From Deltaproteobacteria bacterium (lineage in GTDB: Bacteria > Bdellovibrionota > JACOXK01), in assembly GCA_016186995.1 (NCBI GenBank), contig JACPKQ010000016.1, positions 8,921 to 72,920 of the forward strand: a DNA stretch of 64,000 bases. The letters are read 5' to 3'. Numbering within the stretch: position 1 is the stretch's first letter; each line of letters opens with the position of its first letter. This document shows positions 51,166 to 60,236 of the stretch, in pieces. The notes below the pieces were generated by a model, which was not told the DNA's origin, did not search any database, and saw only the letters and a list, made by a program, of their open reading frames with translations. Position numbers and translations under genes: made by a program.

Positions 51166-51540
51166 GTGATTTATATGAATAAAACAAAACTTAAAAAATT
51201 CGAAAAAATACTGACAACCCAGTTAGAAGAACTTTTTCGAGGGGCTATCCAAGTAGCTGATGATACTATTCTTTCTGACGAAAAAGGAAAGCTTGATAAT
51301 GTCGATTTAGCTTCCATTGAAATAGATTGGATCAATTCTCTAAGAATTAAAGATAGGGAACGAAATCTCATGCTTAAAATCAAACAAGCCCTTAGAAGAA
51401 TTGATGACGGCTCCTTTGGGGTTTGTGATAGTTGTGGTGAAGAAATTAATGAAAAACGTCTTTTAGCGCGCCCTGTCACAACACATTGTGTTGAGTGTAA
51501 AGAAATAGCTGAGGAAACCGAACAAAGAAAAGGTTTATGA
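51166..51540 (+). CDS. dksA: DksA/TraR-family zinc-finger transcription factor
   Basis: The 124-residue protein has a coiled-coil region and a C-terminal C4 zinc finger: CDSCGEEI and HCVECKEIAEE (about residues 86-115). DksA proteins enter the RNA polymerase secondary channel and modulate initiation with ppGpp. The acidic tip residues are not certain here, since the coiled coil holds DLASIEIDW rather than the DxxDxA of DksA. A GTG start with GGGAGGA eight bases upstream is likely; ATG 51175 is an alternative. Stop and galU start overlap (ATGA). Confidence 0.85.
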   Translation: MIYMNKTKLKKFEKILTTQLEELFRGAIQVADDTILSDEKGKLDNVDLASIEIDWINSLRIKDRERNLMLKIKQALRRIDDGSFGVCDSCGEEINEKRLLARPVTTHCVECKEIAEETEQRKGL

Positions 51541-52403
51541 ACCTTACAAAGGTTGTCATTCCAGCAGCTGGACGTGGCACAAGGTTACTTCCAGCAACAA
51601 AAGCTGTTCAAAAAGAACTTATTCCTATTATTGATAAACCAACCGTTGAGTATGCTGTAGAAGAAGCTTTAAAATCTGATTTCAAAGAGGTTCTTTTTAT
51701 CACTTCAGATAAAGAAGGAAGTATTAAAAATTATTTTCTAGAAGATAAGAATCTCAATCACTATCTTGAAGAAAAAAAGAAATATGATCTTTTAGAAGAA
51801 CTTCCTCAATATCACCAATCTTTACGTTTTCATTCGGCTCACCAACCTGAAGCCGGCGGATTAGGAGCCGCTGTTCTTTTGGCAGAGGATTTTGTTCAGA
51901 ACGAAGCCTTTACCGTTACACTTGTTGATGACATTATTGATGCCGATGTTCCGGTACTTAAACAAATTAAAAATGTTTTTAGTAAAACCCGCTCTTCCAT
52001 TATATCCGTTATGGAAGTAAGTGATATTGAAGTTCCTATGTATGGCATTGTTGAAGGAGAAGAAGTGGAGCCAGGTCTTTATAAAATTAAAAGGGTTGTG
52101 GAAAAACCTAAAGCAAGCGAAACAACATCAAGACTCGCTATTATTGGAAGATATCTCTTAACCCCAGGTATTTTTGAATGCCTTAAAATAACCCCTCGGG
52201 GCAAAAGTAACGAAATTCAACTTACAGATGCCATAAGCCTCCTTTTGCAAAAGGAAGAAATATATGCTTATAAATTTAAAGGGACGCGTATTGACGCAGG
52301 TGATAAACTAGGGCTTCTTAAAGCCCAACTTTATTTTGGGGCTAAAAACAGATTATGGAAAGCAGAACTCAAAAAATATGTGGATTTTCTCTTTTCTTCT
52401 TAA
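51537..52403 (+). CDS. galU: UTP-glucose-1-phosphate uridylyltransferase
   Basis: GalU makes UDP-glucose. The 288-residue protein has VVIPAAGRGTRLLPATKAVQKEL, DKPTVEYAVEEAL, the VDDIID motif and the RVVEKPKASET region, all typical. It overlaps dksA by 4 bp and the next gene by 49 bp. Confidence 0.95.
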   Translation: MNLTKVVIPAAGRGTRLLPATKAVQKELIPIIDKPTVEYAVEEALKSDFKEVLFITSDKEGSIKNYFLEDKNLNHYLEEKKKYDLLEELPQYHQSLRFHSAHQPEAGGLGAAVLLAEDFVQNEAFTVTLVDDIIDADVPVLKQIKNVFSKTRSSIISVMEVSDIEVPMYGIVEGEEVEPGLYKIKRVVEKPKASETTSRLAIIGRYLLTPGIFECLKITPRGKSNEIQLTDAISLLLQKEEIYAYKFKGTRIDAGDKLGLLKAQLYFGAKNRLWKAELKKYVDFLFSS

Positions 52404-53299
52404 TTCCTTTTCTTTCCCATTCCTATTTTACAACTCCAACTTATGTTTTTGAACACGGAGCAACTTCAAGACAAATCATAAGAACTCTAAAAATAGATTA
52501 TAAAATTAAATTTTCCGAAAACTCTCAATCTTGTCTTCAATCGCTTTATCTCTCATCCCCAGATTCTTATCGCATGGAATTACAATGTGGGGATGAGAAA
52601 AAAAATTTTGGTAGCTCATCTGATTTCTCTTTTGGTTTGTGGAAAATCCTTTTTTCATCATCTGAAAATGCCATATTTAGTGCGCTTCAGGAAAAAAATA
52701 TTCTTGAAACTTTTTCCGGAACGCTTCCTCTGCCCCTCTTTAAAAAAGAGAAGTTTATTCTTAAAAAGAACCCTCTTACAAACGAAAAAAATCTTGAAAA
52801 AACAGATTTAAAAGAATTAGAAGAGCGTTTTGAACCGGAAAACATTGTTTATATTGATAATATAGAATTTAAAAAATTTACTACTGCACGGGCCCAATTT
52901 TTACCTGTTAAGTTTGAAGACGGTTTTGCACAAAAAATATTTTTACCTCAAAATGACATGGCTTATATTTTAATGGATTTTACAAATCGTGCTGAAAAAA
53001 TTTATCCATCTCCTCTTATTTTTAGATTTTTTCACGAAGAGGTTTTATATCAAGTGCGTTTCGAAGACTATCATCTTCATAAAGGTGTTTTAAGAATACC
53101 TAAAAAAATAACAGTTTCAGAAATTGAAAGGAAAGAAATAGAAGAAGGCTTTGAAGAAACTGAAACCTCTTTTGCACAAATGGAATTCGAACAAGTTCTT
53201 GTAAACATACGCATTTCTCCAGATTTTTTTAATATTAAAGAAAATTCAAGCCTTTCTCATAATGAGATGGAAAAACTCTTAGATCTTTGTTATCGCTAA
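52355..53299 (+). CDS. Secreted protein of unknown function
   Basis: I do not recognise this 314-residue protein. It has a signal peptide (ICGFSLFFLIPFLSHSYF) and long beta-strand-rich stretches (YRMELQCGDEK, MAYILMDFTN, VLYQVRFEDYHLHKGVLRIPKKITV), a layout reminiscent of LolA-like or outer-membrane-lipoprotein-sorting folds, but without a clear motif. It starts inside galU (49 bp overlap) and stops 3 bp before the symporter gene. Confidence 0.6.
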   Translation: MESRTQKICGFSLFFLIPFLSHSYFTTPTYVFEHGATSRQIIRTLKIDYKIKFSENSQSCLQSLYLSSPDSYRMELQCGDEKKNFGSSSDFSFGLWKILFSSSENAIFSALQEKNILETFSGTLPLPLFKKEKFILKKNPLTNEKNLEKTDLKELEERFEPENIVYIDNIEFKKFTTARAQFLPVKFEDGFAQKIFLPQNDMAYILMDFTNRAEKIYPSPLIFRFFHEEVLYQVRFEDYHLHKGVLRIPKKITVSEIERKEIEEGFEETETSFAQMEFEQVLVNIRISPDFFNIKENSSLSHNEMEKLLDLCYR

Positions 53300-53302
53300 A
53301 AC

Positions 53303-54652
53303 ATGACTCTTTTAAAAACTCTTGAAACCATTGATAGCTTTATCTGGGGGCTCCCCCTTATTACTCTTCTTGTAGGAACAGGTTTATTTCTTACTATAAG
53401 ACTTAATTTTGTTCAGTTTCTTCACTGGAGACATGCACTTGATCTGATTCGAGGAAAGTACGACAATAAAAATGACGAGGGAGACATCTCTCATTTCCAA
53501 GCGTTAAGCGCAGCTCTTTCAGCCACCATTGGTCTTGGAAACATTGCTGGGGTTGCACTAGCTATTACTATGGGTGGCCCTGGTGCTGTTTTTTGGATGT
53601 GGGTTACAGCACTTGTGGGTATGGCTACAAAGTACACAAGCTGTACTTTAGCTGTAAAATATAGATTGACTCACAAAAATGGTTCTATAAGTGGTGGGCC
53701 CATGTATTTTATTGAAAAAGGATTGGGCCCACGTTTCAAGTTTCTTTCTGTATTTTTCTCTTTTGCTTGTATTTTTGCAGCCTTTGGAATGGGAAATATG
53801 TTTCAAGCTAATCAAGTAGCCAAAGCTCTTTTTGACGGCTTTCACATACCTCACTACATGACAGGAATTATTTTAGCCGTCTTAGCTTATCTTGTAATCA
53901 TTGGTGGTATCAAACGAATTGGTCAAGTGGCCTCTCGCCTTGTCCCTTTTATGTGTCTTCTTTACATAGTAGCCGCCATCCTTATTCTGATTATTAAAAT
54001 AGATGTTCTTGTAAACTCTTTTCTTCTCATTATGACCTCCGCTTTTACAGGAACAGCAGCCATAGGTGGATTTGCTGGAGTTGCTGTTTCAAAAACAATC
54101 GTTAAAGGTGTGGCCCGGGGTATTTTTTCCAATGAAGCTGGGCTTGGTTCTTCCCCTATTGCCCATGCTGCAGCCAAAACAAAAGAACCCGTTCGAGAAG
54201 GACTTGTTGCTATGGCAGAACCTTTTATTGATACTATTATTATTTGCTCAATGACCGCTCTTGTTATCGTATCTACAGGAGTGTGGACAGAAGCAGAAGG
54301 TATAGCAGGAATTGCTCTCACTATCAAAGCTTTTGAATCTGTTTTACCTCATTTTGGGGGTTATATTGTTATTTTTTCTGCGACACTTTTTGCTTTTTCA
54401 ACCATGATTAGTTGGTCCTATTATGGGGAAAGAAGTGCTGAATATATTTTAGGAGAAAAAGCTGTTTATGCTTTTAAAATGGCTTATGTTTTTCTCATTG
54501 TAGTGGGTGCTGTTTATGAGCTTACACCTATCATCTTGTTTTGCGATATAGCTAATGCCTGTATGGCAATCCCAACACTTTTTGCTTTAGTAGCTTTAAG
54601 TGGTATTGTAAAAAAACTAACTCAAGATTATTTTGAAAGAACTTTTTCTTAA
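53303..54652 (+). CDS. Alanine or glycine:cation symporter (AGCS family)
   Basis: This 449-residue transporter has about 11 helices. Family strings are SAALSATIGLGNIAGVALAI, GGPGAVFWMWVTALVGMATKY, GGPMYFIEKGLG and GVARGIFSNEAGLGSSPIAHAAAKT. It takes up small neutral amino acids with sodium or protons. The stop overlaps the start region of priA by 20 bp. Confidence 0.93.
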   Translation: MTLLKTLETIDSFIWGLPLITLLVGTGLFLTIRLNFVQFLHWRHALDLIRGKYDNKNDEGDISHFQALSAALSATIGLGNIAGVALAITMGGPGAVFWMWVTALVGMATKYTSCTLAVKYRLTHKNGSISGGPMYFIEKGLGPRFKFLSVFFSFACIFAAFGMGNMFQANQVAKALFDGFHIPHYMTGIILAVLAYLVIIGGIKRIGQVASRLVPFMCLLYIVAAILILIIKIDVLVNSFLLIMTSAFTGTAAIGGFAGVAVSKTIVKGVARGIFSNEAGLGSSPIAHAAAKTKEPVREGLVAMAEPFIDTIIICSMTALVIVSTGVWTEAEGIAGIALTIKAFESVLPHFGGYIVIFSATLFAFSTMISWSYYGERSAEYILGEKAVYAFKMAYVFLIVVGAVYELTPIILFCDIANACMAIPTLFALVALSGIVKKLTQDYFERTFS

Positions 54653-56609
54653 TATTATTGTCCCCCTTCCTCTTAAGTCCGTCTACGTTTATAAACTCCC
54701 TGAAAACTTAAAAGACCAATACTCCTTCGGAAAAAGAGTTCTTATCCCTTTTGGGAAACGAAAAACTTATGGATATGCACTAGAACTTCTTTCTGAAAAA
54801 CCCAATGACATTAAAAATATTAAAGAAATTTTGGGGTTTTCTGAAGAACCTGAAATTTTTGATATTCACATGATCCGATTTTTTAACTGGATCTCCAATT
54901 ATTATCACCACCCTCTAGGACAAGTTATCAAAACAGCAACCCCTCAATTTAAAAACTTTCGCCCTCTTAAGGAAAAGAATATAAAACACAAACCTGAAGA
55001 ACCCCTTGTGTTTCAAGAAGATCAAAAAAAGGTTTTTGAAACTATCTCAGAAACTTTGAATAAAAAAACTTTCAAAACCTTTCTTATTCATGGTGTTACT
55101 GGAAGTGGAAAAACAGAAATTTATTTACAACTTATTGAAAAAAACCTTTTGCTGGGCAAATCAAGTATTGTCTTAGTTCCAGAAATATCTCTCACACCAC
55201 AAATGGAATCCCGATTTAAAAAACGCTTTGGAAATAAAATTACAACCTATCACTCAGGGCTTTCGGGGAGAGAACGCTATTGGAATTGGAGAAAAGCAAA
55301 AGAAGGAAGTGTTTCTATTATTTTAGGAACTCGAAGTGCTATTTTTGCTCCTTTTAAAGATTTAGGCCTTATTATTATCGATGAAGAACACGATTCTTCA
55401 TTTAAACAAGAATCAGGCCTCCTTTATAATGCACGCAACCTTGCGTTAGTCCGAGGTCAACTTGAAAACTTTCCTGTGGTTTTAGGATCAGCAACCCCCA
55501 GTCTTGAATCTTATTATGCAGCACAAAAAGGAAAATATACTTATCTTCACTTGCCCTCTCGAATCAACAAACGCCCCTTACCCCAAGTTAAAATTTTAAG
55601 TCTTCAAAATAAAACGGAGCTTATGAGCTTCGAACTTAAAAAACACATTGAAAAGGTTTTAGAAAAAAAAGAGCAAGTTCTTCTTTTTTTAAATCGTCGT
55701 GGATTTTCTCATTTTCTTCTTTGTACACATTGCGGATATACAGCAAAATGCTCTCATTGTAGTGTTACCCTTACTTACCATAAAAAAAACAACCATCTTA
55801 AATGCCATCACTGTAACGCAACAAAGGCAACTTTTACACAATGTCCAGAATGTCATAACGAAAAAATTAAAGATATTGGCTCGGGAACAGAAAAAATTGA
55901 AGAGATGATTCAAAAAATGTTTCCTCAAGCGTGCGTTGCTCGCCTTGATCGAGATAAAACAAATAAAAAAGGGGTACTTCAAGACACACTTTCAAAAATG
56001 GGGAAAAAAGAGATTGATATTCTTATTGGAACACAAATGATCACAAAAGGTCATGACTTTCCAGATATCACACTTGTGGGCATTTTGATGGCTGACTCTT
56101 CTTTAAACCTTCCTGATTTTAGAGCGGGGGAAAGAACATTCCAACTTATAACTCAGGTGGCAGGTCGTGCTGGACGTGGGGAAAAACCAGGTTTTGTCTA
56201 TATTCAAACCTTTAACCCTGATTTATATATTTTGAAACATGCTCAAACTCATGACTTTGAAAGTTTTGCACAAAAAGAACTCTTGAGTAGGGAAAGCTTA
56301 CTTTATCCCCCTTTTTCAAGGTTGTGTAACATTCGAATTCAAGGAAAAAACTATGAAAAAACATGGGAATGTGCAGTGCATATTAAAAATAGACTTTTAA
56401 AATATAAAGATTCTAAAAAAATAGAAATGAGAGGCCCTTCTCCTGCCCCTCTTTCCAAAGTTCAAGGCAGATTCCGTTTCCACATACTTTTAAAAGCCCA
56501 AACAACAAAAATTTTACACCAAAACCTTCTTCTTATCTCCCAAAACTTAGAAGAACCTTCTTATAATGTTCAACTCTCGTTAGATATTGACCCTTTGAAT
56601 CTCTTATAA
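54633..56609 (+). CDS. priA: Primosomal protein N' (PriA helicase)
   Basis: PriA restarts collapsed forks. The 658-residue protein has the N-terminal 3'-DNA-binding domain (VYVYKLPENLKDQYSFGKRVLIPFG), Walker A HGVTGSGKTEIY (about 152), DEEH, GSATPSLES, the zinc-binding loop with eight cysteines (LCTHCGYTAKCSHCS, CHHCNATK, CPEC, about 362-412), and GTQMITKGHDFPD, QVAGRAGRG. The start used is TTG within the symporter's last codons. Confidence 0.95.
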   Translation: MKELFLNIIVPLPLKSVYVYKLPENLKDQYSFGKRVLIPFGKRKTYGYALELLSEKPNDIKNIKEILGFSEEPEIFDIHMIRFFNWISNYYHHPLGQVIKTATPQFKNFRPLKEKNIKHKPEEPLVFQEDQKKVFETISETLNKKTFKTFLIHGVTGSGKTEIYLQLIEKNLLLGKSSIVLVPEISLTPQMESRFKKRFGNKITTYHSGLSGRERYWNWRKAKEGSVSIILGTRSAIFAPFKDLGLIIIDEEHDSSFKQESGLLYNARNLALVRGQLENFPVVLGSATPSLESYYAAQKGKYTYLHLPSRINKRPLPQVKILSLQNKTELMSFELKKHIEKVLEKKEQVLLFLNRRGFSHFLLCTHCGYTAKCSHCSVTLTYHKKNNHLKCHHCNATKATFTQCPECHNEKIKDIGSGTEKIEEMIQKMFPQACVARLDRDKTNKKGVLQDTLSKMGKKEIDILIGTQMITKGHDFPDITLVGILMADSSLNLPDFRAGERTFQLITQVAGRAGRGEKPGFVYIQTFNPDLYILKHAQTHDFESFAQKELLSRESLLYPPFSRLCNIRIQGKNYEKTWECAVHIKNRLLKYKDSKKIEMRGPSPAPLSKVQGRFRFHILLKAQTTKILHQNLLLISQNLEEPSYNVQLSLDIDPLNLL

Positions 56610-56632
56610 AGTAGACGTATACTTGGGGTAAG

Positions 56633-57745
56633 ATGAAAAAAAATGCTTTCAAACTCACAATACTTGATCAATATTTTTTAAAAAAATTTATTTTTTACTT
56701 TTTTACTTGCTATATTATTTTCATCTCTTTCTATTTTATCATCTCATTTATGACAGACTCTGATTATTTAAAAAGTGAATTTCTTCTTGTTTTAAAAGAG
56801 TATATTTATCTACTACCATCCGTGGTTTATATTCTTATGATCCCAGTCATTCTTTTGGCCGCTTTGTTTACCTTCTCATTTTTCGCTAGAAATTCAGAAC
56901 TCATCGCAATACAAGCCAATGGAGTAAGTTCATATAGACTTTTTTCTTTGTTAATACTTACAACACTTTTCTTGGGGGGTATTGTGCTTATAATTTCTGA
57001 CAGACTCACTGAAAAGTATTTTGAAAAAGCTATTCAAATTAAATACGTGGAAATAAGAAAAGACCGTAGCTTCTCTTTTTTTAAAACTGGAAAACTTTGG
57101 TATCGATCAGATAATATTATTTTAAATATTGATTCATTTGATCATATCAATAATACTTTTCACAATGTTACTGCTTACACTGTAGATGAAAGTTTTAAAT
57201 TAATCAGCCACATAGATGCTCACAGTTGTAGGTTTTCAAACAACCAGTGGGTTCTTTATGATGGTATGGAGTTCTCATACGAAAACACAAACAATGTTTT
57301 TCCTACCATAAATAAATTCCACTCTAAAACTATTAAAATTAACAAAAAACCAGACGATTTTGGTATTTTACAAAAAAGGAAATTTGGTTTTTATTCTATT
57401 AAAGATCTTAAAGAAATTATTAAAAAAAATGAAAAACTCGGAGTATCTACACTTTATTACAAAACACAATTACATAGTAAATTTTCTCAACTTTTTAGCT
57501 TGCTTGTTATGATTTTTTTAGCCATCCCCTTTGCTTTTACAAACTACAAAAAAATATCTAATACTCATAATATCGTTGTAGGTCTTGCAATCTCCTTTAT
57601 TTTTGGAAGTTTTCACTCAACCTTTACATCACTCGGAAGTTCTGGTGTTTTATATCCTTTTATAGCTGCTTGGGGGGCTAATATTATTTTTATATTTATT
57701 GGTGCTTATATTTTTTGGCACAAGAGGGAAGAATGGCAATTTTAA
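56633..57745 (+). CDS. LPS export permease, LptF/LptG family (YjgP/YjgQ)
   Basis: The 370-residue protein has three N-terminal helices (LDQYFLKKFIFYFFTCYII is the typical family opening), a periplasmic beta-jellyroll region (about 135-255) and three C-terminal helices with FSQLFSLLVMIFLAIPFAF. LptF/G form the membrane part of the LptB2FG machine that moves LPS outward. Only one copy is here. It overlaps the upstream extension of def but not its preferred start by more than 13 bp. Confidence 0.88.
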   Translation: MKKNAFKLTILDQYFLKKFIFYFFTCYIIFISFYFIISFMTDSDYLKSEFLLVLKEYIYLLPSVVYILMIPVILLAALFTFSFFARNSELIAIQANGVSSYRLFSLLILTTLFLGGIVLIISDRLTEKYFEKAIQIKYVEIRKDRSFSFFKTGKLWYRSDNIILNIDSFDHINNTFHNVTAYTVDESFKLISHIDAHSCRFSNNQWVLYDGMEFSYENTNNVFPTINKFHSKTIKINKKPDDFGILQKRKFGFYSIKDLKEIIKKNEKLGVSTLYYKTQLHSKFSQLFSLLVMIFLAIPFAFTNYKKISNTHNIVVGLAISFIFGSFHSTFTSLGSSGVLYPFIAAWGANIIFIFIGAYIFWHKREEWQF

Positions 57746-58248
57746 AAATAGTAACAATTCCAGATCCAATTCTTAGAAAAAAGCTTGCGTCTGTAAAAAA
57801 TATTAATAAAAAAATGGTTCAATTAGCTCATGATATGTTGGAAACAATGTATAACGCACCAGGAATAGGTCTTGCCGCAAACCAAGTAGGTTTTGATTAT
57901 CAACTCGCTGTTATTGATGCTACAAGAAGCCCAGAAGAAAAAGGAAAAAATCCTATTATTCTATTCAACCCAAAACTTCTAGAAAAAAAAGGAAAAATTA
58001 TAAATGATGAGGGTTGTTTAAGCATCCCTAGGATTTATGATCGGGTCATGCGAGCTCAAAAAGTAAAAGTTTCTTATCAAAATGAGCACGGAAAAGAAAA
58101 AATTATCGAAGCCGATGGCCTTTTAGCACAAGCTCTTCAGCATGAAATCGATCATCTTAACGGAAATCTTTACATCGATTTACTCAGCTCTCTTAAACGC
58201 AATTTGATCCTTAAAAAATATAAAAAACTTAAAAATGAAAAAAAATAA
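57733..58248 (+). CDS. def: Peptide deformylase
   Basis: The metal enzyme removes the N-formyl group from new proteins. All three motifs are present: GIGLAANQVG (about residue 44), EGCLSIP (about 93, Cys ligand) and QHEIDHLNG (about 135, His ligands and Glu). The start chosen is ATG 57733, with AGAGGGAAGA upstream. It overlaps lptF/G and fmt. Confidence 0.96.
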   Translation: MAILKIVTIPDPILRKKLASVKNINKKMVQLAHDMLETMYNAPGIGLAANQVGFDYQLAVIDATRSPEEKGKNPIILFNPKLLEKKGKIINDEGCLSIPRIYDRVMRAQKVKVSYQNEHGKEKIIEADGLLAQALQHEIDHLNGNLYIDLLSSLKRNLILKKYKKLKNEKK

Positions 58249-59182
58249 AATAAAAATTCTTTTTTTGGGAACCCCCTTTTTTTCTGTTCCAAGCTTAGAA
58301 GCTCTCCACAAAAGCGAACTTTGTGAACTTATAGGTATAGTGACCCAACCCGATCGCCCTCAAGGGAGAGGACAAAAATTAAAACCTGGTGCTGTCAAAG
58401 AATATGCCTTAAAAAATAAAATTCCTTGTTTTCAATTTCAATCTATAAACTCTTCTAAAGCTTTGAATGAGTTAAAAAAATTAAAACCTTCACTTATTTT
58501 TGTGGTTTCTTTTGGACAAATTCTCTCAGAAGAAATTTTAAACTTAAGCCCTTTGGGTTGTTTGAATGCTCACGCTTCTCTTTTACCCCAATATCGAGGT
58601 GCTGCTCCTATTAATTGGGTTTTGATTCGTGGAGAAAAAGAAACAGGGGTGTGTATTATTAAACTTATTAAAAAGTTGGATGCCGGTCCCGTTGTTATTC
58701 AAGAAAAGGTTAAAATCTCTCACAATGACAACTATGAAACGCTTTATAAAAAACTTGCCTCTCTTTCTGCAAAACTTATTCTTAAAACCCTAGTGCTTGC
58801 CCAAAAAAACCAACTTAAATTTCAAGAACAAGATCACAATAAAGCTACTTATGCTCCAAAAATCGAAAAAACTCAGTGTCACATCAATTGGAATGATAAA
58901 GCTTCTCATATCCATAATTTTATACGGGGACTTTCGCCTATTCCTTGTGCATTTACGTTTTTTGAAGGACAAAGATTTAAGGTTTATGCTTCTCAAATAT
59001 CAAAAATAAAAGCTAACAACAAACCTGGTACTATTGAAGAATGCAACCCAACTGGTATTTTAGTAAATACACAGGACAAGAGGCTTTTCTTGACAGAAAT
59101 CCAGCTAGAAAATAAGAAGAAAATGTCTGCCTCCCTTTTTCTACAGGGGAAAAAACTTAAAAAAGGAACCTGTCTTGGATAA
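58235..59182 (+). CDS. fmt: Methionyl-tRNA formyltransferase
   Basis: Fmt formylates initiator Met-tRNA, the step that def later reverses on the protein. Motifs: ILFLGTPFFSVPSLEAL, TQPDRPQGRGQKL and LNAHASLLPQYRGAAPINW (catalytic Asn/His), then DAGPVV. Length 315 is normal. It overlaps def by 14 bp and rpe by 8 bp. Confidence 0.96.
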   Translation: MKKNKIKILFLGTPFFSVPSLEALHKSELCELIGIVTQPDRPQGRGQKLKPGAVKEYALKNKIPCFQFQSINSSKALNELKKLKPSLIFVVSFGQILSEEILNLSPLGCLNAHASLLPQYRGAAPINWVLIRGEKETGVCIIKLIKKLDAGPVVIQEKVKISHNDNYETLYKKLASLSAKLILKTLVLAQKNQLKFQEQDHNKATYAPKIEKTQCHINWNDKASHIHNFIRGLSPIPCAFTFFEGQRFKVYASQISKIKANNKPGTIEECNPTGILVNTQDKRLFLTEIQLENKKKMSASLFLQGKKLKKGTCLG

Positions 59183-59834
59183 AAAATATAAAATTGCCCC
59201 AAGCATTCTTTCTGCTGATTTTTCAAGACTTGGAGAAGAAATAAAAGCAACAGAAAAAGCTGGTGTTGATCTTTTCCACATTGATGTTATGGATGGACAT
59301 TTTGTTCCTAACATCACTATGGGGCCTATCATGGTGGAGGCTGCACGAAAAGTAACAAAACTCCCTCTAGATACCCACCTTATGATTGAAAATCCAGAAA
59401 AATACATTGAAGCTTTTATCAAAGCAGGTTCTACAGGCATAAGTGTTCATATTGAAACCTGTAAAAATCTTCCGGAAACCCTTCACATGATCCACAATTT
59501 TGGAGCAAAACCTGGCATTGCTATTAATCCCGACACACCTATCGAAAAACTCACCCCTTTCCTTGAAAAAACCCAATACATCCTTGTTATGAGTGTTCAC
59601 CCGGGTTTTGGAGGACAAAAATTTATTGAATCAACTTATGAAAAAATTAAAAAACTTGCCCATCTTATAAAAAAATCAAAACAAAAAATTGATATTGCTA
59701 TTGATGGTGGGGTTGGACTGGACAATATTAAAAAACTTAAAGACGCAGGGGTTAATATTTTTGTGGCTGGAAGTGCAATTTTTAAAAGTAGGGATTATGC
59801 AGAAACAATTCAAAAAATGAGGGGGGCTTTATGA
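59175..59834 (+). CDS. rpe: Ribulose-phosphate 3-epimerase
   Basis: This is a 219-residue TIM-barrel enzyme of the pentose phosphate pathway. Motifs: IAPSILSADFSRLGEE, HIDVMDGHFVPNITMGP, HLMIENPEKYI, MSVHPGFGGQKFIE, and IDGGVGLDNIKKLKDAGVNIFVAGSAIF. The TTG start overlaps the end of fmt; no ATG precedes the first motif. Confidence 0.95.
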   Translation: MDKKYKIAPSILSADFSRLGEEIKATEKAGVDLFHIDVMDGHFVPNITMGPIMVEAARKVTKLPLDTHLMIENPEKYIEAFIKAGSTGISVHIETCKNLPETLHMIHNFGAKPGIAINPDTPIEKLTPFLEKTQYILVMSVHPGFGGQKFIESTYEKIKKLAHLIKKSKQKIDIAIDGGVGLDNIKKLKDAGVNIFVAGSAIFKSRDYAETIQKMRGAL

Positions 59835-60235
59835 CTCCTAAAAAAGAAGACGTTGAAAAAATAGAAGGCTTTCTTAAAAAGCTTAAAATCGATCCTCAAA
59901 AAGCACAACAAGGAGACAATGCATGGCTTATACGCCAAGGTAATGCCCATATTTTTGTTCTTGTTGCGGGTGGTTTTCTTATTTTTCAATCTCCAATGAT
60001 AGCTACACCCAAAACAAATATTCAAACACTTTACAGACTTTTGCTAGAACTCAATGATAATGCTTCAGAAACTTTGGGTACCGCTTTTGGTATTAATACC
60101 CACAACGAGATTGTTCTTAAATCACTTTATCCGTTTCAAAGCCTTAGTTTTGAAGCTTTTTCTTACTTCATTACAAGCATTGCCCATGTTGCTGATAAAT
60201 ATCGAAAACAACTCAAAGAAAAGTTTGATGTTTAA
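59831..60235 (+). CDS. YbjN/CesT-like small protein
   Basis: The 134-residue alpha-beta protein has a layout like YbjN and type III secretion chaperones: N-terminal helix (VEKIEGFLKKL), strands NAWLIRQGNAHIFVLVAGGFLIFQSPM, a helix with LYRLLLELNDNASETLGTAFGINTHNEIVLKSLYP, and a final helix FITSIAHVADKYRKQL. These proteins often bind or stabilise other proteins. No partner is evident. It overlaps rpe by 4 bp. Confidence 0.6.
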   Translation: MTPKKEDVEKIEGFLKKLKIDPQKAQQGDNAWLIRQGNAHIFVLVAGGFLIFQSPMIATPKTNIQTLYRLLLELNDNASETLGTAFGINTHNEIVLKSLYPFQSLSFEAFSYFITSIAHVADKYRKQLKEKFDV

Positions 60236-60236
60236 A